From: Melastoma dodecandrum | Taxonomy: Eukaryota > Streptophyta > Magnoliopsida > Myrtales > Melastomataceae | Length of the DNA: 64,000 nt | NCBI GenBank assembly: GCA_029817715.1 | Contig: JARUPY010000289.1 | Location: 124,001-188,000 of the forward strand | Direction: 5' to 3' | Part shown: piece by piece, positions 26,163 through 34,666 of the stretch | Position numbering within the stretch: the stretch's first letter is position 1 | How the letters are laid out: each line of letters opens with the position of its first letter | Translations under genes and position numbers: made by a program | The notes under the pieces: generated by a model | Seen by the model: only the letters and a program-made list of their open reading frames with translations | The model's database searches: none | What the model was told of the DNA's origin: nothing

Positions 26163-26343
26163 CGGGCTGATCCTCACCCGCGAAGCGGGGGAGGGGGACC
26201 GCCGAAGGCGGTGGAGGGGGCGGCCGCCGCTTCGACTTACGTATTTGTCGAGCTGCTCGACAGCAGGCGACAGCGATTGAAGCGTTGGCCGCCCCCTCCA
26301 CCATCCTTCGGATGGTCCCCCTCCCCCGTTTCACGGAGGAGGA
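26163..26343. repeat. Family B palindromic repeat (CTCCCCCG type), inverted pair
   Basis: Two inverted arms between convergent genes: CGCGAAGCGGGGGAGGGGGA with CCGCCGAAGGCGG and TGGAGGGGGCGGCC, and the reverse partner GGCCGCCCCCTCCACC ... CCCCCTCCCCCG. Related in design to family A but with a different stem. Short copies of the same type flank the family A pair inside pabB (CCCCTTGCGGGAGGGG near 41620 and CCCCCTCCCCGCAAGGGGG near 41853). Confidence 0.85.
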
Positions 26344-26349
26344 TCAGCG

Positions 26350-27090
26350 CTACCGATCCACAAGCAGCCGGTAGCCGGCGCCGCGCACCGTCTGCAGGAA
26401 CAGCGGGTTGCCGGGGTCGGCCTCGATTTTGCGCCGCAGGCGGTTCACCTGCACGTCGATCGTGCGCTCGTTGCCAGCGCTTCCCGGACCGGATAGCGCC
26501 TCGCGGGACACCGTGCCGCCGGCGTTCGCGGCGAGCAGACGCAGCATCTCGCGCTCGCGCTCGGTGACGCGGATGATCTCGCCGGTTTTCTTCAGCTCGC
26601 CGCGCTCGAGGTCGAAGACGAAGGGGCCGAACTGCACCTGCGCCGGCAGGCCGGCGTCGGCTGGCGGCTTGGCGCGGCGCAGGATCGAGGCGATGCGCAG
26701 CGACAGCTCGCGCGGCTCGTAGGGCTTGGCGAGGTAATCGTCGACGCCGATCTCGAAGCCGAGCACGCGCTCCTCGAACTCGGTCTTGGCGGTCAGCATC
26801 AGGATCGGCATCTGGGCGATCGGGCCCGTGTCGCCGCGCACCTTGGTGGCGAAGGCGAGGCCGTCCTCGCCCGGCATCATCACGTCGAGCACGATCAGGT
26901 CGAAGGAGATGTTGCGCATCGCGGTGGTGGCCTCCGCCGCATTGCCGGCGGTGGAGACGCGGTAGCCCTCGGCGACGAGGTAGCGGCGCAAGAGCGCGCG
27001 GATGCGGCGGTCGTCGTCGACGACGAGAAGATGCGCCGCATTGTCGGCCGGGGCCGGCGCGCTCTCGGTGGTCGGGGTGGCTTGCGTCAT
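26350..27090 (-). CDS. OmpR-family response regulator
   Basis: 246 residues. Receiver domain (about 20-135) with VVDDDRR, phospho-Asp in LIVLDVMMPGEDG, MLTAKT and AKPYEP; winged helix (about 150-245) with RVTEREREMLRLLAANAG and TIDVQVNRLRRKIEADPGNP. This matches the PetR/OmpR-type regulator common in Hyphomicrobiales. The probable partner kinase starts at 28292 on the other strand, with a vapBC pair and a glyoxalase-like gene between them. Targets cannot be inferred. Confidence 0.88.
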   Translation of the reverse strand: MTQATPTTESAPAPADNAAHLLVVDDDRRIRALLRRYLVAEGYRVSTAGNAAEATTAMRNISFDLIVLDVMMPGEDGLAFATKVRGDTGPIAQMPILMLTAKTEFEERVLGFEIGVDDYLAKPYEPRELSLRIASILRRAKPPADAGLPAQVQFGPFVFDLERGELKKTGEIIRVTEREREMLRLLAANAGGTVSREALSGPGSAGNERTIDVQVNRLRRKIEADPGNPLFLQTVRGAGYRLLVDR

Positions 27091-27169
27091 CGTGTGGCTC
27101 CGCCAGCGGGGCTAGACCTAGGCTCGGTGCGAAGCAAATTTGCGGCGGAGCCTATGACGCGGTCTTTTC

Positions 27170-27571
27170 TCAAACACGACGAATGGGACCAGGATAGCGT
27201 GCGAGAAGCGCGTCGGCCGTAAGGAATGTGATGCCCTCGACGGTAGCTTGCGCCACTAGCAATCGATCGAATGGATCGCGGTGGAGGACGGGAAGAAGAC
27301 CGGTCGCAATGACGTGGTCGCTCGATATCTGGAGTTCTTCGAAGCCAATCTCCAAGAGCCCTCGTCGGAAGCCGGCAGGCTCGATATCGAACGCGTCCTT
27401 TCCGAACGCGTCCTTTCCGAACGTTCTCTTGATCGTGATCTCCCAAATGCTAACGACGCTAAAGACGAGATTGTTGGCCTCGTCCTCGATCAGTCGGTTT
27501 GCCTTTCTGGAAAGCCGCTCCGGCTCCCCTGCGAGCCAAACCAAAAGATGCGCATCGAGAAGTAGCTTCAA
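27170..27571 (-). CDS. PIN-domain toxin, VapC-like
   Basis: Predicted RNase of the VapC type, held in check by the antitoxin encoded just before it. 133 residues with PIN acidic residues in order: LLLDAHLLVWL (Asp), SVVSIWEI (Glu), HRDPFDRLLVAQA (Asp, Asp) and FLTADALLARY (Asp). All are present and the frame is intact. A 15-base unit is tandemly duplicated (27388-27402 and 27403-27417), giving FGKDA twice in a helix. Overlaps the antitoxin stop by 4 bases. Confidence 0.85.
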   Translation of the reverse strand: MKLLLDAHLLVWLAGEPERLSRKANRLIEDEANNLVFSVVSIWEITIKRTFGKDAFGKDAFDIEPAGFRRGLLEIGFEELQISSDHVIATGLLPVLHRDPFDRLLVAQATVEGITFLTADALLARYPGPIRRV

Positions 27572-27807
27572 GGCTTTATGCCGAAGAGCTCTTCTATCTC
27601 CTCTTGTGCAAAGCGGTCGAAATTCTCCGGGACCTTCATTTGTCCCCTCATGAAACCGAATTTCGAGCGCCGGCTCGCCGTTTCGACCGGCGTGACCTTG
27701 ACGAGTGGTTTGCCCGACTTGGCTATGATGAAGCTCTCCCCTCGCGCAGCCGCCGCTACAAGCCGCGAGAGGTGTGTCTTAGCTTCGTGAATGTTGACCG
27801 TGCGCAT
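27568..27807 (-). CDS. Phd/YefM-type antitoxin of the VapBC-like pair
   Basis: 79 residues. The N-terminal Phd fold is clear: VNIHEAKTHLSRLVAAAARGESFIIAKSGKPLVKVTPV, a DNA-binding dimer domain. The C-terminal tail (FAQEEIEELFGIKP) is the acidic helix that usually wraps the toxin. Stop overlaps the toxin ATG (ATGA). Such antitoxins repress their own operon with the toxin as co-repressor. Confidence 0.87.
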   Translation of the reverse strand: MRTVNIHEAKTHLSRLVAAAARGESFIIAKSGKPLVKVTPVETASRRSKFGFMRGQMKVPENFDRFAQEEIEELFGIKP

Positions 27808-27858
27808 GACAACCTCAGGACCAACTCAATTTAGTCCACCTGGTTCGAAGTCTCAATC

Positions 27859-28230
27859 CTATCGGATCGTCTCGCAAAACCGGATGAGATTGCCGAACGG
27901 ATCGATCGCGCCGGTCTCGATCGTCCCCCACTCCGTCCGCTCCAGCCCCGGGCGCATGTAACTGTAGCCCCGCGCGGTGATCTCGCGGTGGAACGCCTCG
28001 ACGCCGCGCATCATCACCCGCAGGCGGGCGCCGGGGCAGCCGTCGCCGTGATGCTCGCTCAAATGCAAGACGAGATCGCCGCGCGATATCTGACGGTAGA
28101 GCGGCGCGCCGTCGTCGAAGCGGTGGTCCCAGTCGATCTTGAAGCCGAGGAAGCCGAGATAGAAGGCGTCCGCCTTGGCGATGTCGAAGATCCGCAGGAT
28201 CGGCACGACCTTGTCGAAGCTGATGTCCAT
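27859..28230 (-). CDS. Glyoxalase/bleomycin-resistance superfamily protein
   Basis: 123 residues from ATG 28230. Two beta-alpha-beta-beta-beta units of the vicinal oxygen chelate fold: VVPILRIFDIAKADAFYLGFLGFKIDW at the start and a second with GTIETGAIDPFGNLIRFCE at the end. The layout matches glyoxalase-superfamily proteins annotated for bleomycin-type binding. His and Glu metal ligands of true glyoxalase I are only partly apparent (LHLSEHHGDG). The frame is open upstream to 28356 but that part overlaps the divergent kinase start and looks noncoding. Confidence 0.75.
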   Translation of the reverse strand: MDISFDKVVPILRIFDIAKADAFYLGFLGFKIDWDHRFDDGAPLYRQISRGDLVLHLSEHHGDGCPGARLRVMMRGVEAFHREITARGYSYMRPGLERTEWGTIETGAIDPFGNLIRFCETIR

Positions 28231-28291
28231 GATGGTCTCCCTCCCGGCATCGACATAAGATAACCGCGTTTTCCCGCGCCAAGGTTCGCCC

Positions 28292-29663
28292 ATGAGCCTC
28301 GCGTCCCCGAGCTGGTTCCGCGGCGCGCCGGGCTTTGCCTGGCGCGAGACGGCCAAGCGCGTCGGCGCGCTGCTGCCGAAGGGCCTCTACGCGCGCTCCA
28401 TCCTGATCGTGATCCTCCCAATGGTGATCCTGCAAAGCGTCATCACCTTTATCTTTCTGGAGCGGCACTGGGCACTCGTCACCAACCGGCTATCGACGGC
28501 GCTGACCCAGGACTTGGCGGCCATCATCGACATCTACCAATCCTATCCGCAGGACAAGGACGAGGCGACCCTGACCCGCATCGCCCAGGAGCGGATGAAG
28601 ATCGACATCGAGTTCCTGCCGAAAGGGCCGATGCCGCCGACCCTGCCGAAGCCGTTTTTCTCGATCGTCGATGTCGCCCTCTCCAACGAGATCCGCAAGC
28701 AGATCGGCAAGCCGTTCTGGCTCGATACGGTGGGGCGGTCCAACTTCATCGAAATCCGCATCGAGCTCCCCAACGCGATCCTGCGCGCGGTTGCCTATCG
28801 TAGCGCCGCTTATGCTTCGAACTCCTACATCTTCATCGTCTGGATGCTCGGCACGTCCGCGGTGCTGATCGTCGTCGCCATTGGCTTCCTGCGGACCCAG
28901 ATCCGCCCCATCCTGCGCCTGTCACGCGCGGCGGATGCGTTCGGCAAGGGGCGCGAAATCGACTTTCGCCCGCGCGGGGCGCGCGAGGTGCGCGAAGCGG
29001 GCTACGCCTTTATCGCCATGAAACGGCGCATCGAGCGGGTGATCGAACAGCGAACCGCCATGCTGAACGGCGTCTCGCACGACCTGCGCACGGTGATCAC
29101 CCGCTTCAAGCTCTCGCTGGCCCTGATGGGCGACAGCGAGGATTCCGACGAGATGCAGAAGGACGTCGACGAGATGCAGCGCATGCTGGAGGGCTATCTT
29201 GCCTTCGCGCGCGGTGACGCGAACGAGCCGGCGATCCCCGTCGACCTGCGCGAGTTCCTGCAGGACATGCGCGCCGATGCCGAGCGCCAGGGCGCCAACG
29301 TGCGCGCGCTCTACCAGGGCGACCCGGCTGTGCGCGTGCGCCCCGACGCCTTCAAGCGCTGCCTCGGCAACCTCGTCGGCAATGCGCTGCGCTACGGCGA
29401 GGTCATGTCGATCGAGGCGACGAACGACGGGCGCTTCCTCACCATCCACGTCGACGACGACGGACCAGGCATTCCCAGCGAAAACCGCAACGACGTCTTT
29501 CGTCCTTTCGTGCGGCTCGATCAGGCTCGCAATCAGGACGAAGGCGGCACCGGCCTGGGCCTTGCTATCGCACGTGACATCGCGCGCTCGCATGGCGGCG
29601 ACATCACGCTCGGCGACTCGCCGCTCGGGGGCCTCAGGGCGACCGTGCGGGTGCCCGGTTTAG
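28292..29663 (+). CDS. EnvZ-like sensor histidine kinase
   Basis: Probable partner of the OmpR-type regulator at 26350. About 457 residues: N-terminal membrane segment (about 35-55), periplasmic region of about 110 residues, second membrane segment (about 180-205), HAMP-like linker, phosphoacceptor GVSHDLRTVITRFKLSL, an N box (GNLVGNALRYGEV), and G boxes DDDGPGIP and GGTGLGLAIA. The catalytic domain ends with LRATVRVPG. A TTT run at 29659-29661 hides the stop: one T fewer would give GGT TAG. As printed, the frame reads on for 1.2 kb through the antisense of the next gene, which is certainly not its real end. Confidence 0.85.
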
Positions 29664-29694
29664 GGGCCCCGGGCGAGGGTCCGGACGGCGGCCC

Positions 29695-30868
29695 TCAGCC
29701 GCCGCGACCGAGCAGCTTCGCCATCTCTTCTTCCAGCGACAGGTCCTCGTCGGATGGCGCGGGCGTTTCCGCCGCCGGCGGCGGGGGCGAGGCAGGCGGC
29801 GGGGAAGCGGGCGGCGATACCGGCTTCGGCTTGGCCGGGGGCGCCGCGATCGTCGGCGGTGAGGCAGGTGTGGGCGGCGAGGCAGGTGTCGGCGACACGG
29901 CGGGTGGCGGCGAGGCAGGTGTCGGCCCCGCCGGCGGAGCGTCCGGCGGGCTCGCGGCGGCGGGTGACGCGGCACCGAGCGCCGGTGTCGGCTTCGGCGT
30001 CGTGCGCGGCAGCGGGCGCAACGGCGGTCGCGGCGACAGCGGCTTGATCGGCGGCGGGGCCGGGCGCGGCGGCGCGGCCGCGGGCGGCGCCATGCCGGGC
30101 ACGACCGTGACGGGCGGCGCGACGGTGGGTGGCGCCGCTCCGGGTGGCGGGCTCGGCGGTGATGCGAGATCCTGTTCCGACGGTCCGGCGGGCACCGTGC
30201 CGATGACCACCGGCGGGATCGCCGTCGGATCGTCCTTGCGCGAGACGGTCTCCGGTACCCGCGGCGGCGGCGCCGGGCGCCGTTCAGGTGCGGGCGGCAC
30301 GGGCCGGCGCGGCGGCAGCGGGAAGGTCGGAGCGCGGGGCGGCGGCGGGGCGGCCGGCTCGGGCGGGGCCACGACGGCGGGAGCGACGATCGTCGGCTCG
30401 CTCGCCGCGACCTCGGGCAGCGGCATCGGCAGCAGCGGCTCCTCCGCCGGGGCCGGCGGCGCCTCCTCGGGCGCCTTGATCTCGGGACGCTCGCCCGGCG
30501 CGAAGGGCGCCGGGATGCGCGCGTCGCCGAAGCCCGGGCCGTCCGGCGCCTTGTCGCGGCGCAGGTTCGCGCGTGTCCGCCCGCGCCTCGATCCGCACGA
30601 TCTCCGATTCGATCAAAAGGTCGTTCGGGCCGCCGATCATGATCAGATGCTCGGTGTTGTCGCGCCGCACGATGATCAGCTGGCGTTGGCGATCCAGGTC
30701 GAAGGCATCGACGATACCAAGCCGCGCCTGGCGCGCGCGACCGCCCGGCATCCGCAACCGTCCACCAAACAGCATTCGAAAGATCACGATCACCAGGAGG
30801 AAGGCGAGGACGAAGAACAGCGCCGCGACGCCATACATGACCGGTGCGCTGAGAGTTGGGAATGCCAT
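29695..30868 (-). CDS. FliO-like flagellar export protein with long proline-rich tail, frame broken
   Basis: N-terminal part from ATG 30868 has one membrane helix (about 10-35) followed by RMLFGGRLRMPGGRARQARLG and VDAFDLDRQRQLIIVRRDNTEHLIMIGGPNDLLIES, the FliO core. The remaining 290 residues are extremely rich in Pro and Ala and end with DEDLSLEEEMAKLLGRGG. The frame shifts once near 30565-30575. FliO helps assemble the flagellar export gate in the membrane; no other flagellar gene is in the window. Divergent from cckA, with a CtrA site between them. The tail is low-complexity and its function is unknown. Confidence 0.72.
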
Positions 30869-30940
30869 GGTCGCCCGTACTGAGAACGCGGGAGGAGGGT
30901 TCCCCTCTACCATGGCGGGACAGGGGAGGCCCGCGCAAGG

Positions 30941-30956
30941 TTAATGAATGGTTAAC
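30941..30956. promoter_or_regulatory. CtrA binding site between fliO-like gene and cckA
   Basis: TTAATGAATGGTTAAC is a perfect TTAA-N7-TTAAC match. It lies 73 bases upstream of the FliO-like start and about 275 bases before cckA, so it is best placed to control the former. CtrA commonly drives flagellar genes and feeds back on its own kinase pathway. Confidence 0.75.
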
Positions 30957-31229
30957 GAAATTGGGAGTAGACCAAAGGACCCAAGTCAATCGACTAAGTC
31001 GTTCGACCAAGTCAGTGACCAAGACGTTCGACCGAGCCGTTTAGGCGGGCCGGACCGCAGTCCGGGCGTGTGCGAGGGTGCGTGACGAGGTGTGGGAAGG
31101 CGGTCACGGCGGGCCGCGTAACCCGTTCCCGGAGTTGCAAAAGCGGGTCCCAACGCACATGGTCGGCGACGAGCCCTGACGCGGCGGGACGGATTTCAGC
31201 GGACCGCCGCGAGAGACAGGCAGCCCGGC

Positions 31230-33750
31230 ATGAGCGACCAAACGATGTCCGCTGCCTTCCACCGGACGGAGCGCTCCGGCAGTCCTGGTCTCGTCGTCGT
31301 CTTCGCGGCCCTGCTGGTCGCCGCGGCGTCTGCCATCGCCATCGTGCCGCCGGACCAGTCCCGCACCGTCATCAAGGCGGTGCTGGCGCTGCTCGCCCTC
31401 GTCGGCGTCTTCGCGCTCTTCGGCTACGCGGTCGGCATCATCCAGCTCGCCGGCAAGACGGTGAAGAACGACGTCACCCGCATCGTCTGCGACACCGGGC
31501 CCGAGGGCCTGCTGGTCACCGATTCCGGCGGCAAGTTCCTCTACGCCAACAACACCTACCTCAAGCTGGCGCACGCGCGCGGCGCCGCCGACCTGCGCGG
31601 CGTCGAGCGCCTATTCTCCGGCGCCCCGGAGGTCTCCGAGGCCGTCTATCGGCTCGCCCAGGCCGCGCGGGATGGCAAGCGCGCGACAGAGGAGCTGCGA
31701 TTGTCGCCGCCGCTCGACGGCGCGCCCGGCGATGTCGCCTGGTACCGCGTGCGCGTGCGCCCGCTGCCGCTCGCCGGCGCCAAGCGCGCCAACCTGTGGA
31801 GCGTCGCCGACGTCACACGCGAGCGCGAGCGCCACGAGAACGTCTTCCAGGAACTGCAGCACGCGATCGACTTCCTCGACCATGCGCCGGCCGGCTTCTT
31901 TTCCTGCAATCAGGCCGGCGACGTCTCCTACATGAACGCGACGCTCGCCAACTGGCTCGATTACGATCTCGCGCAGGTCGGCTCGGGCGGGCTGAAGCTT
32001 GCCGATTTCGTCGCTGGCGGCGGCGCGGCGCTGATCGGCAGCGTGGTCGGCGGCCCCGGCGAAGTGCGCACCGAGCGTTTCGACATCGACCTGCGCCGTC
32101 GCGGCGGCCAGAGCCTGCCGGTGCGCGTGCTGCACACCGTCTCGCCTTCAGCCAGGACGGCGTGGCAGGCCCCTCGCGCACCCTGGTGATCAGCCGGGCG
32201 CCCGGCGAGGAGCCCGCCGAGGACCTGCGGGCCGCCGAGGTGCGATTCGCCCGCGTCTTCAACGCGACCCCGGTTGCCATCGCCATCACCGATTCCTCGG
32301 GCACGATCGCCCAGTCGAACGCCGCCTTCGCTCGCATGATGCCGGCGGCGCTGAAGGGCCGCGCGGCGGACGGCGGCGCGCGCTCGATCTTCGCGGCGAT
32401 CGCCGAGCGCGACCGCCCGGGCGCTCGAGCACGCGATCCGCGACGCGACCGCGATGAAGAGCGACATCCCGCCGGTCGACGCCGGCCTCGTCGGCGAGGG
32501 CGAGCGCTCGGCCCGCCTGTTCGTCTCCGCGGCCGAGCAGGCCGGCGGCGGCGCCACGATCTACGCGTTGGATACGACCGAGCAGCGCGCGCTGAAGGAG
32601 AATTTCGCGCAGTCGCAGAAGATGCAGGCGATCGGTCAGCTCGCCGGCGGCGTGGCCCACGATTTCAACAACGTGCTGACGGCTATCATAGGCTATTCGG
32701 ACCTGCTGCTCGCCAACCACCGCCCGACCGATCCCGCCTTCCGCGACATTGTCCAGATCAAGCAGAACGCGAACCGAGCCGCCGCCCTCACCCACCGGCT
32801 GCTGGCCTTCTCGCGGCGCCAGACGCTCCGGCCGGAGGTGCTGCAGCTCGGCGACATGCTGAGCGACATGCAGATCCTGCTGCGCCGCTACGCTGGCGAG
32901 AAGATCGAGATCGACGTCGTCCACGGCCGCGACCTGTGGCTCGTCCGGGCCGACGTGAACCAGCTCGAACAGGTCGTCATCAACCTCGTCGTCAACGCCC
33001 GGGACGCCATGCCGTCCGGCGGCACGATCTCGATCCGCACCCGCAACGTGCCGGCCGCCGAGTGCGGCGCCTTTCGCGCAGGACGCGCTGTTTCCCGGCG
33101 ACTACGTGGCGATCGCGGTGGAGGACAACGGCACCGGCATCCCCGAGGACGTGCGCGAAAAGATCTTCGAGCCCTTCTTCACCACCAAGGAGGTCGGCAA
33201 GGGCACGGGCCTCGGCCTCTCGATGGTCTACGGCATCATCAAGCAGACGGGCGGCTTCGTGTTCTGCGACTCCGTGGTCGGTCGCGGCACGACCTTCACC
33301 ATCCTGCTGCCGCGCCACGTCGCTACCGAGGCCGAGGAGACGGCGCGCAAGGAGGAGGCGGCCAAGCCCGTCACCGATTCCACCGGCCACGGCACCATCC
33401 TGCTCGTCGAGGACGAGGACGCGGTGCGGGCCTTCGGGGCCCGTGCGCTCGGCGCACGCGGCTACACGGTGCTGCAGGCGGCCTCGGGCCTCGAGGCGCT
33501 CGAGATCGCCGAGGAGCACGCGGACTCGCTGCGCCTCATCGTTTCCGACGTCATCATGCCGGAGATGGACGGCCCGTCGATGCTGGTGGAGCTGCGCAAG
33601 CGAGGCATCGCGGCCAAGGTCATCTTCGTGTCGGGCTATGCCGAGGACGCGTTCCAGCGCAATCTGCCGGAGGGCGAGGATTTCGGTTTCCTGCCGAAGC
33701 CGTTCTCGTTGAAGCAGCTGATCGAGACGGTGAAGGGGGCGATGGGGTGA
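31230..33750 (+). CDS. cckA: Cell-cycle hybrid histidine kinase CckA, frame broken three times
   Basis: CckA controls CtrA phosphorylation through ChpT and is essential in Caulobacter and several rhizobia. About 840 residues: two N-terminal membrane helices (about 20-75), PAS regions (about 90-200 and 210-420, with [19 protein letters not shown]), phosphoacceptor [17 protein letters not shown], ATPase boxes [20 protein letters not shown] and [12 protein letters not shown], and a C-terminal receiver ([10 protein letters not shown], Asp in [11 protein letters not shown]). The frame changes near 32143, 32420 and 33076. Three breaks in a normally essential gene with all domains retained point to sequence error. 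It has a CtrA site upstream. Confidence 0.9.
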
Positions 33751-33766
33751 CGGCATCGCGAGCTCG

Positions 33767-33800
33767 CTCCTTTTCCTGCTCGCGGGAGAAGGAGGGCGCG
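33767..33800. repeat. Remnant of a family A repeat after cckA
   Basis: CTCCTTTTCCTGCTCGCGGG followed by AGAAGGAGGGCGCG is a decayed form of the family A main stem. No GGATGAGGG end or partner is visible. Confidence 0.55.
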
Positions 33801-33858
33801 TTCGCTTCGTGAGCTTCGTTTGTCGCCGGGTCGACCGACCCATGCTAGTGTCGCCGCC

Positions 33859-34425
33859 ATGAACCTCCGCGTCACCCCCGGCGGCCACCGCGCCTTCACC
33901 ATCGACGACGTGGAGCGGATGGAAGCGGCCGGCATCCTCGCACCCGACGAACGCATCGAGCTCGTCGCAGGGGAGCTCGTTCCGATGTCGGTCAAAGGCT
34001 CGCGCCATGAGACGATCAAGATCGCGCTCAATTCCTTCTGGGGCCGCGTCTGCCCCGACGGATTCGTGTTCGTCCCGGAGCCCGGCCTGCGGCTCGACCC
34101 GCACAATTACCTCGAGCCCGACTTCATCGTCTTCGCCCGGACCAAGCGCTTCGTCGACGTCAGGGGACCGGACGTGCTGCTCGCGGTCGAGGTCGCCGAT
34201 TCGTCGCTCGACTACGATCTGCGCCGCAAGCCGCTCGTCTATGCCGCCTTCGGCGTGCGCGAGCTCTGGGTGATCGACGCCGCCCGCCGAGTGGTCCATC
34301 GCCACGACGGCGTCACGCCGGAGGGATGTACCCACATCGACGAGCTGGGCGCCACCGAACGCCTCGTGCCCCGCCACGCGCCCGAAGGCTTCGCCTTCGC
34401 GCTCGACGCGCTGGAGGCACTGTAG
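33859..34425 (+). CDS. Uma2-family endonuclease-like protein (DUF820)
   Basis: 188 residues of the PD-(D/E)xK nuclease-like Uma2 family. FTIDDVERMEAAGILAPDERIELVAGELVPMS is the conserved opening, with EPDFIVFA (Asp) and VLLAVEVADSSLDYDLRRKPLVYAAFGVRELWVID supplying the Glu and Lys-like residues of the active site. Family function is poorly known; many copies occur in cyanobacteria and actinobacteria. ATG 33859 follows no clear ribosome site. It lies next to the TIR/NB-ARC gene, convergent with it, which may or may not be meaningful. Intact. Confidence 0.8.
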   Translation: MNLRVTPGGHRAFTIDDVERMEAAGILAPDERIELVAGELVPMSVKGSRHETIKIALNSFWGRVCPDGFVFVPEPGLRLDPHNYLEPDFIVFARTKRFVDVRGPDVLLAVEVADSSLDYDLRRKPLVYAAFGVRELWVIDAARRVVHRHDGVTPEGCTHIDELGATERLVPRHAPEGFAFALDALEAL

Positions 34426-34582
34426 CGGCCGAGGCAGGGCATATCCTTCTTCTGCGGAAGGAGAGCCTCGCTTCGGAGCTAGGATCGACAGATGAATGTC
34501 GTGCATCAAACCATGCACAGCTGGCCCAGTTTCTGAGTTCGGCTGGCAAGGGCCGTTTCTTCGTCCCAGCCTCCGTCCTACC

Positions 34583-34612
34583 TCGAGCGTCGCGAGCACG
34601 CGCGACGCTCGA
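34583..34612. terminator. Hairpin between convergent genes
   Basis: TCGAGCGTCGCG (34583-34594) and CGCGACGCTCGA (34601-34612) form a perfect 12-bp stem with a 6-base loop. It stands between the Uma2 gene and the end of the TIR/NB-ARC/TPR gene and could stop both transcripts, although no U-tract is present on either side. Confidence 0.5.
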
Positions 34613-34666
34613 TGCTGGTCCGGACCGGGGAAGCCTGAAGCAACCGAGCGACGAGCGTAGTAGGGA

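Noticed and set aside
28292..30883. An 863-residue kinase fused to a Gly-Ala-rich domain
   Set aside because: The extension is the antisense of the proline-rich FliO-like gene. A hidden stop at 29661-29663 accounts for it.
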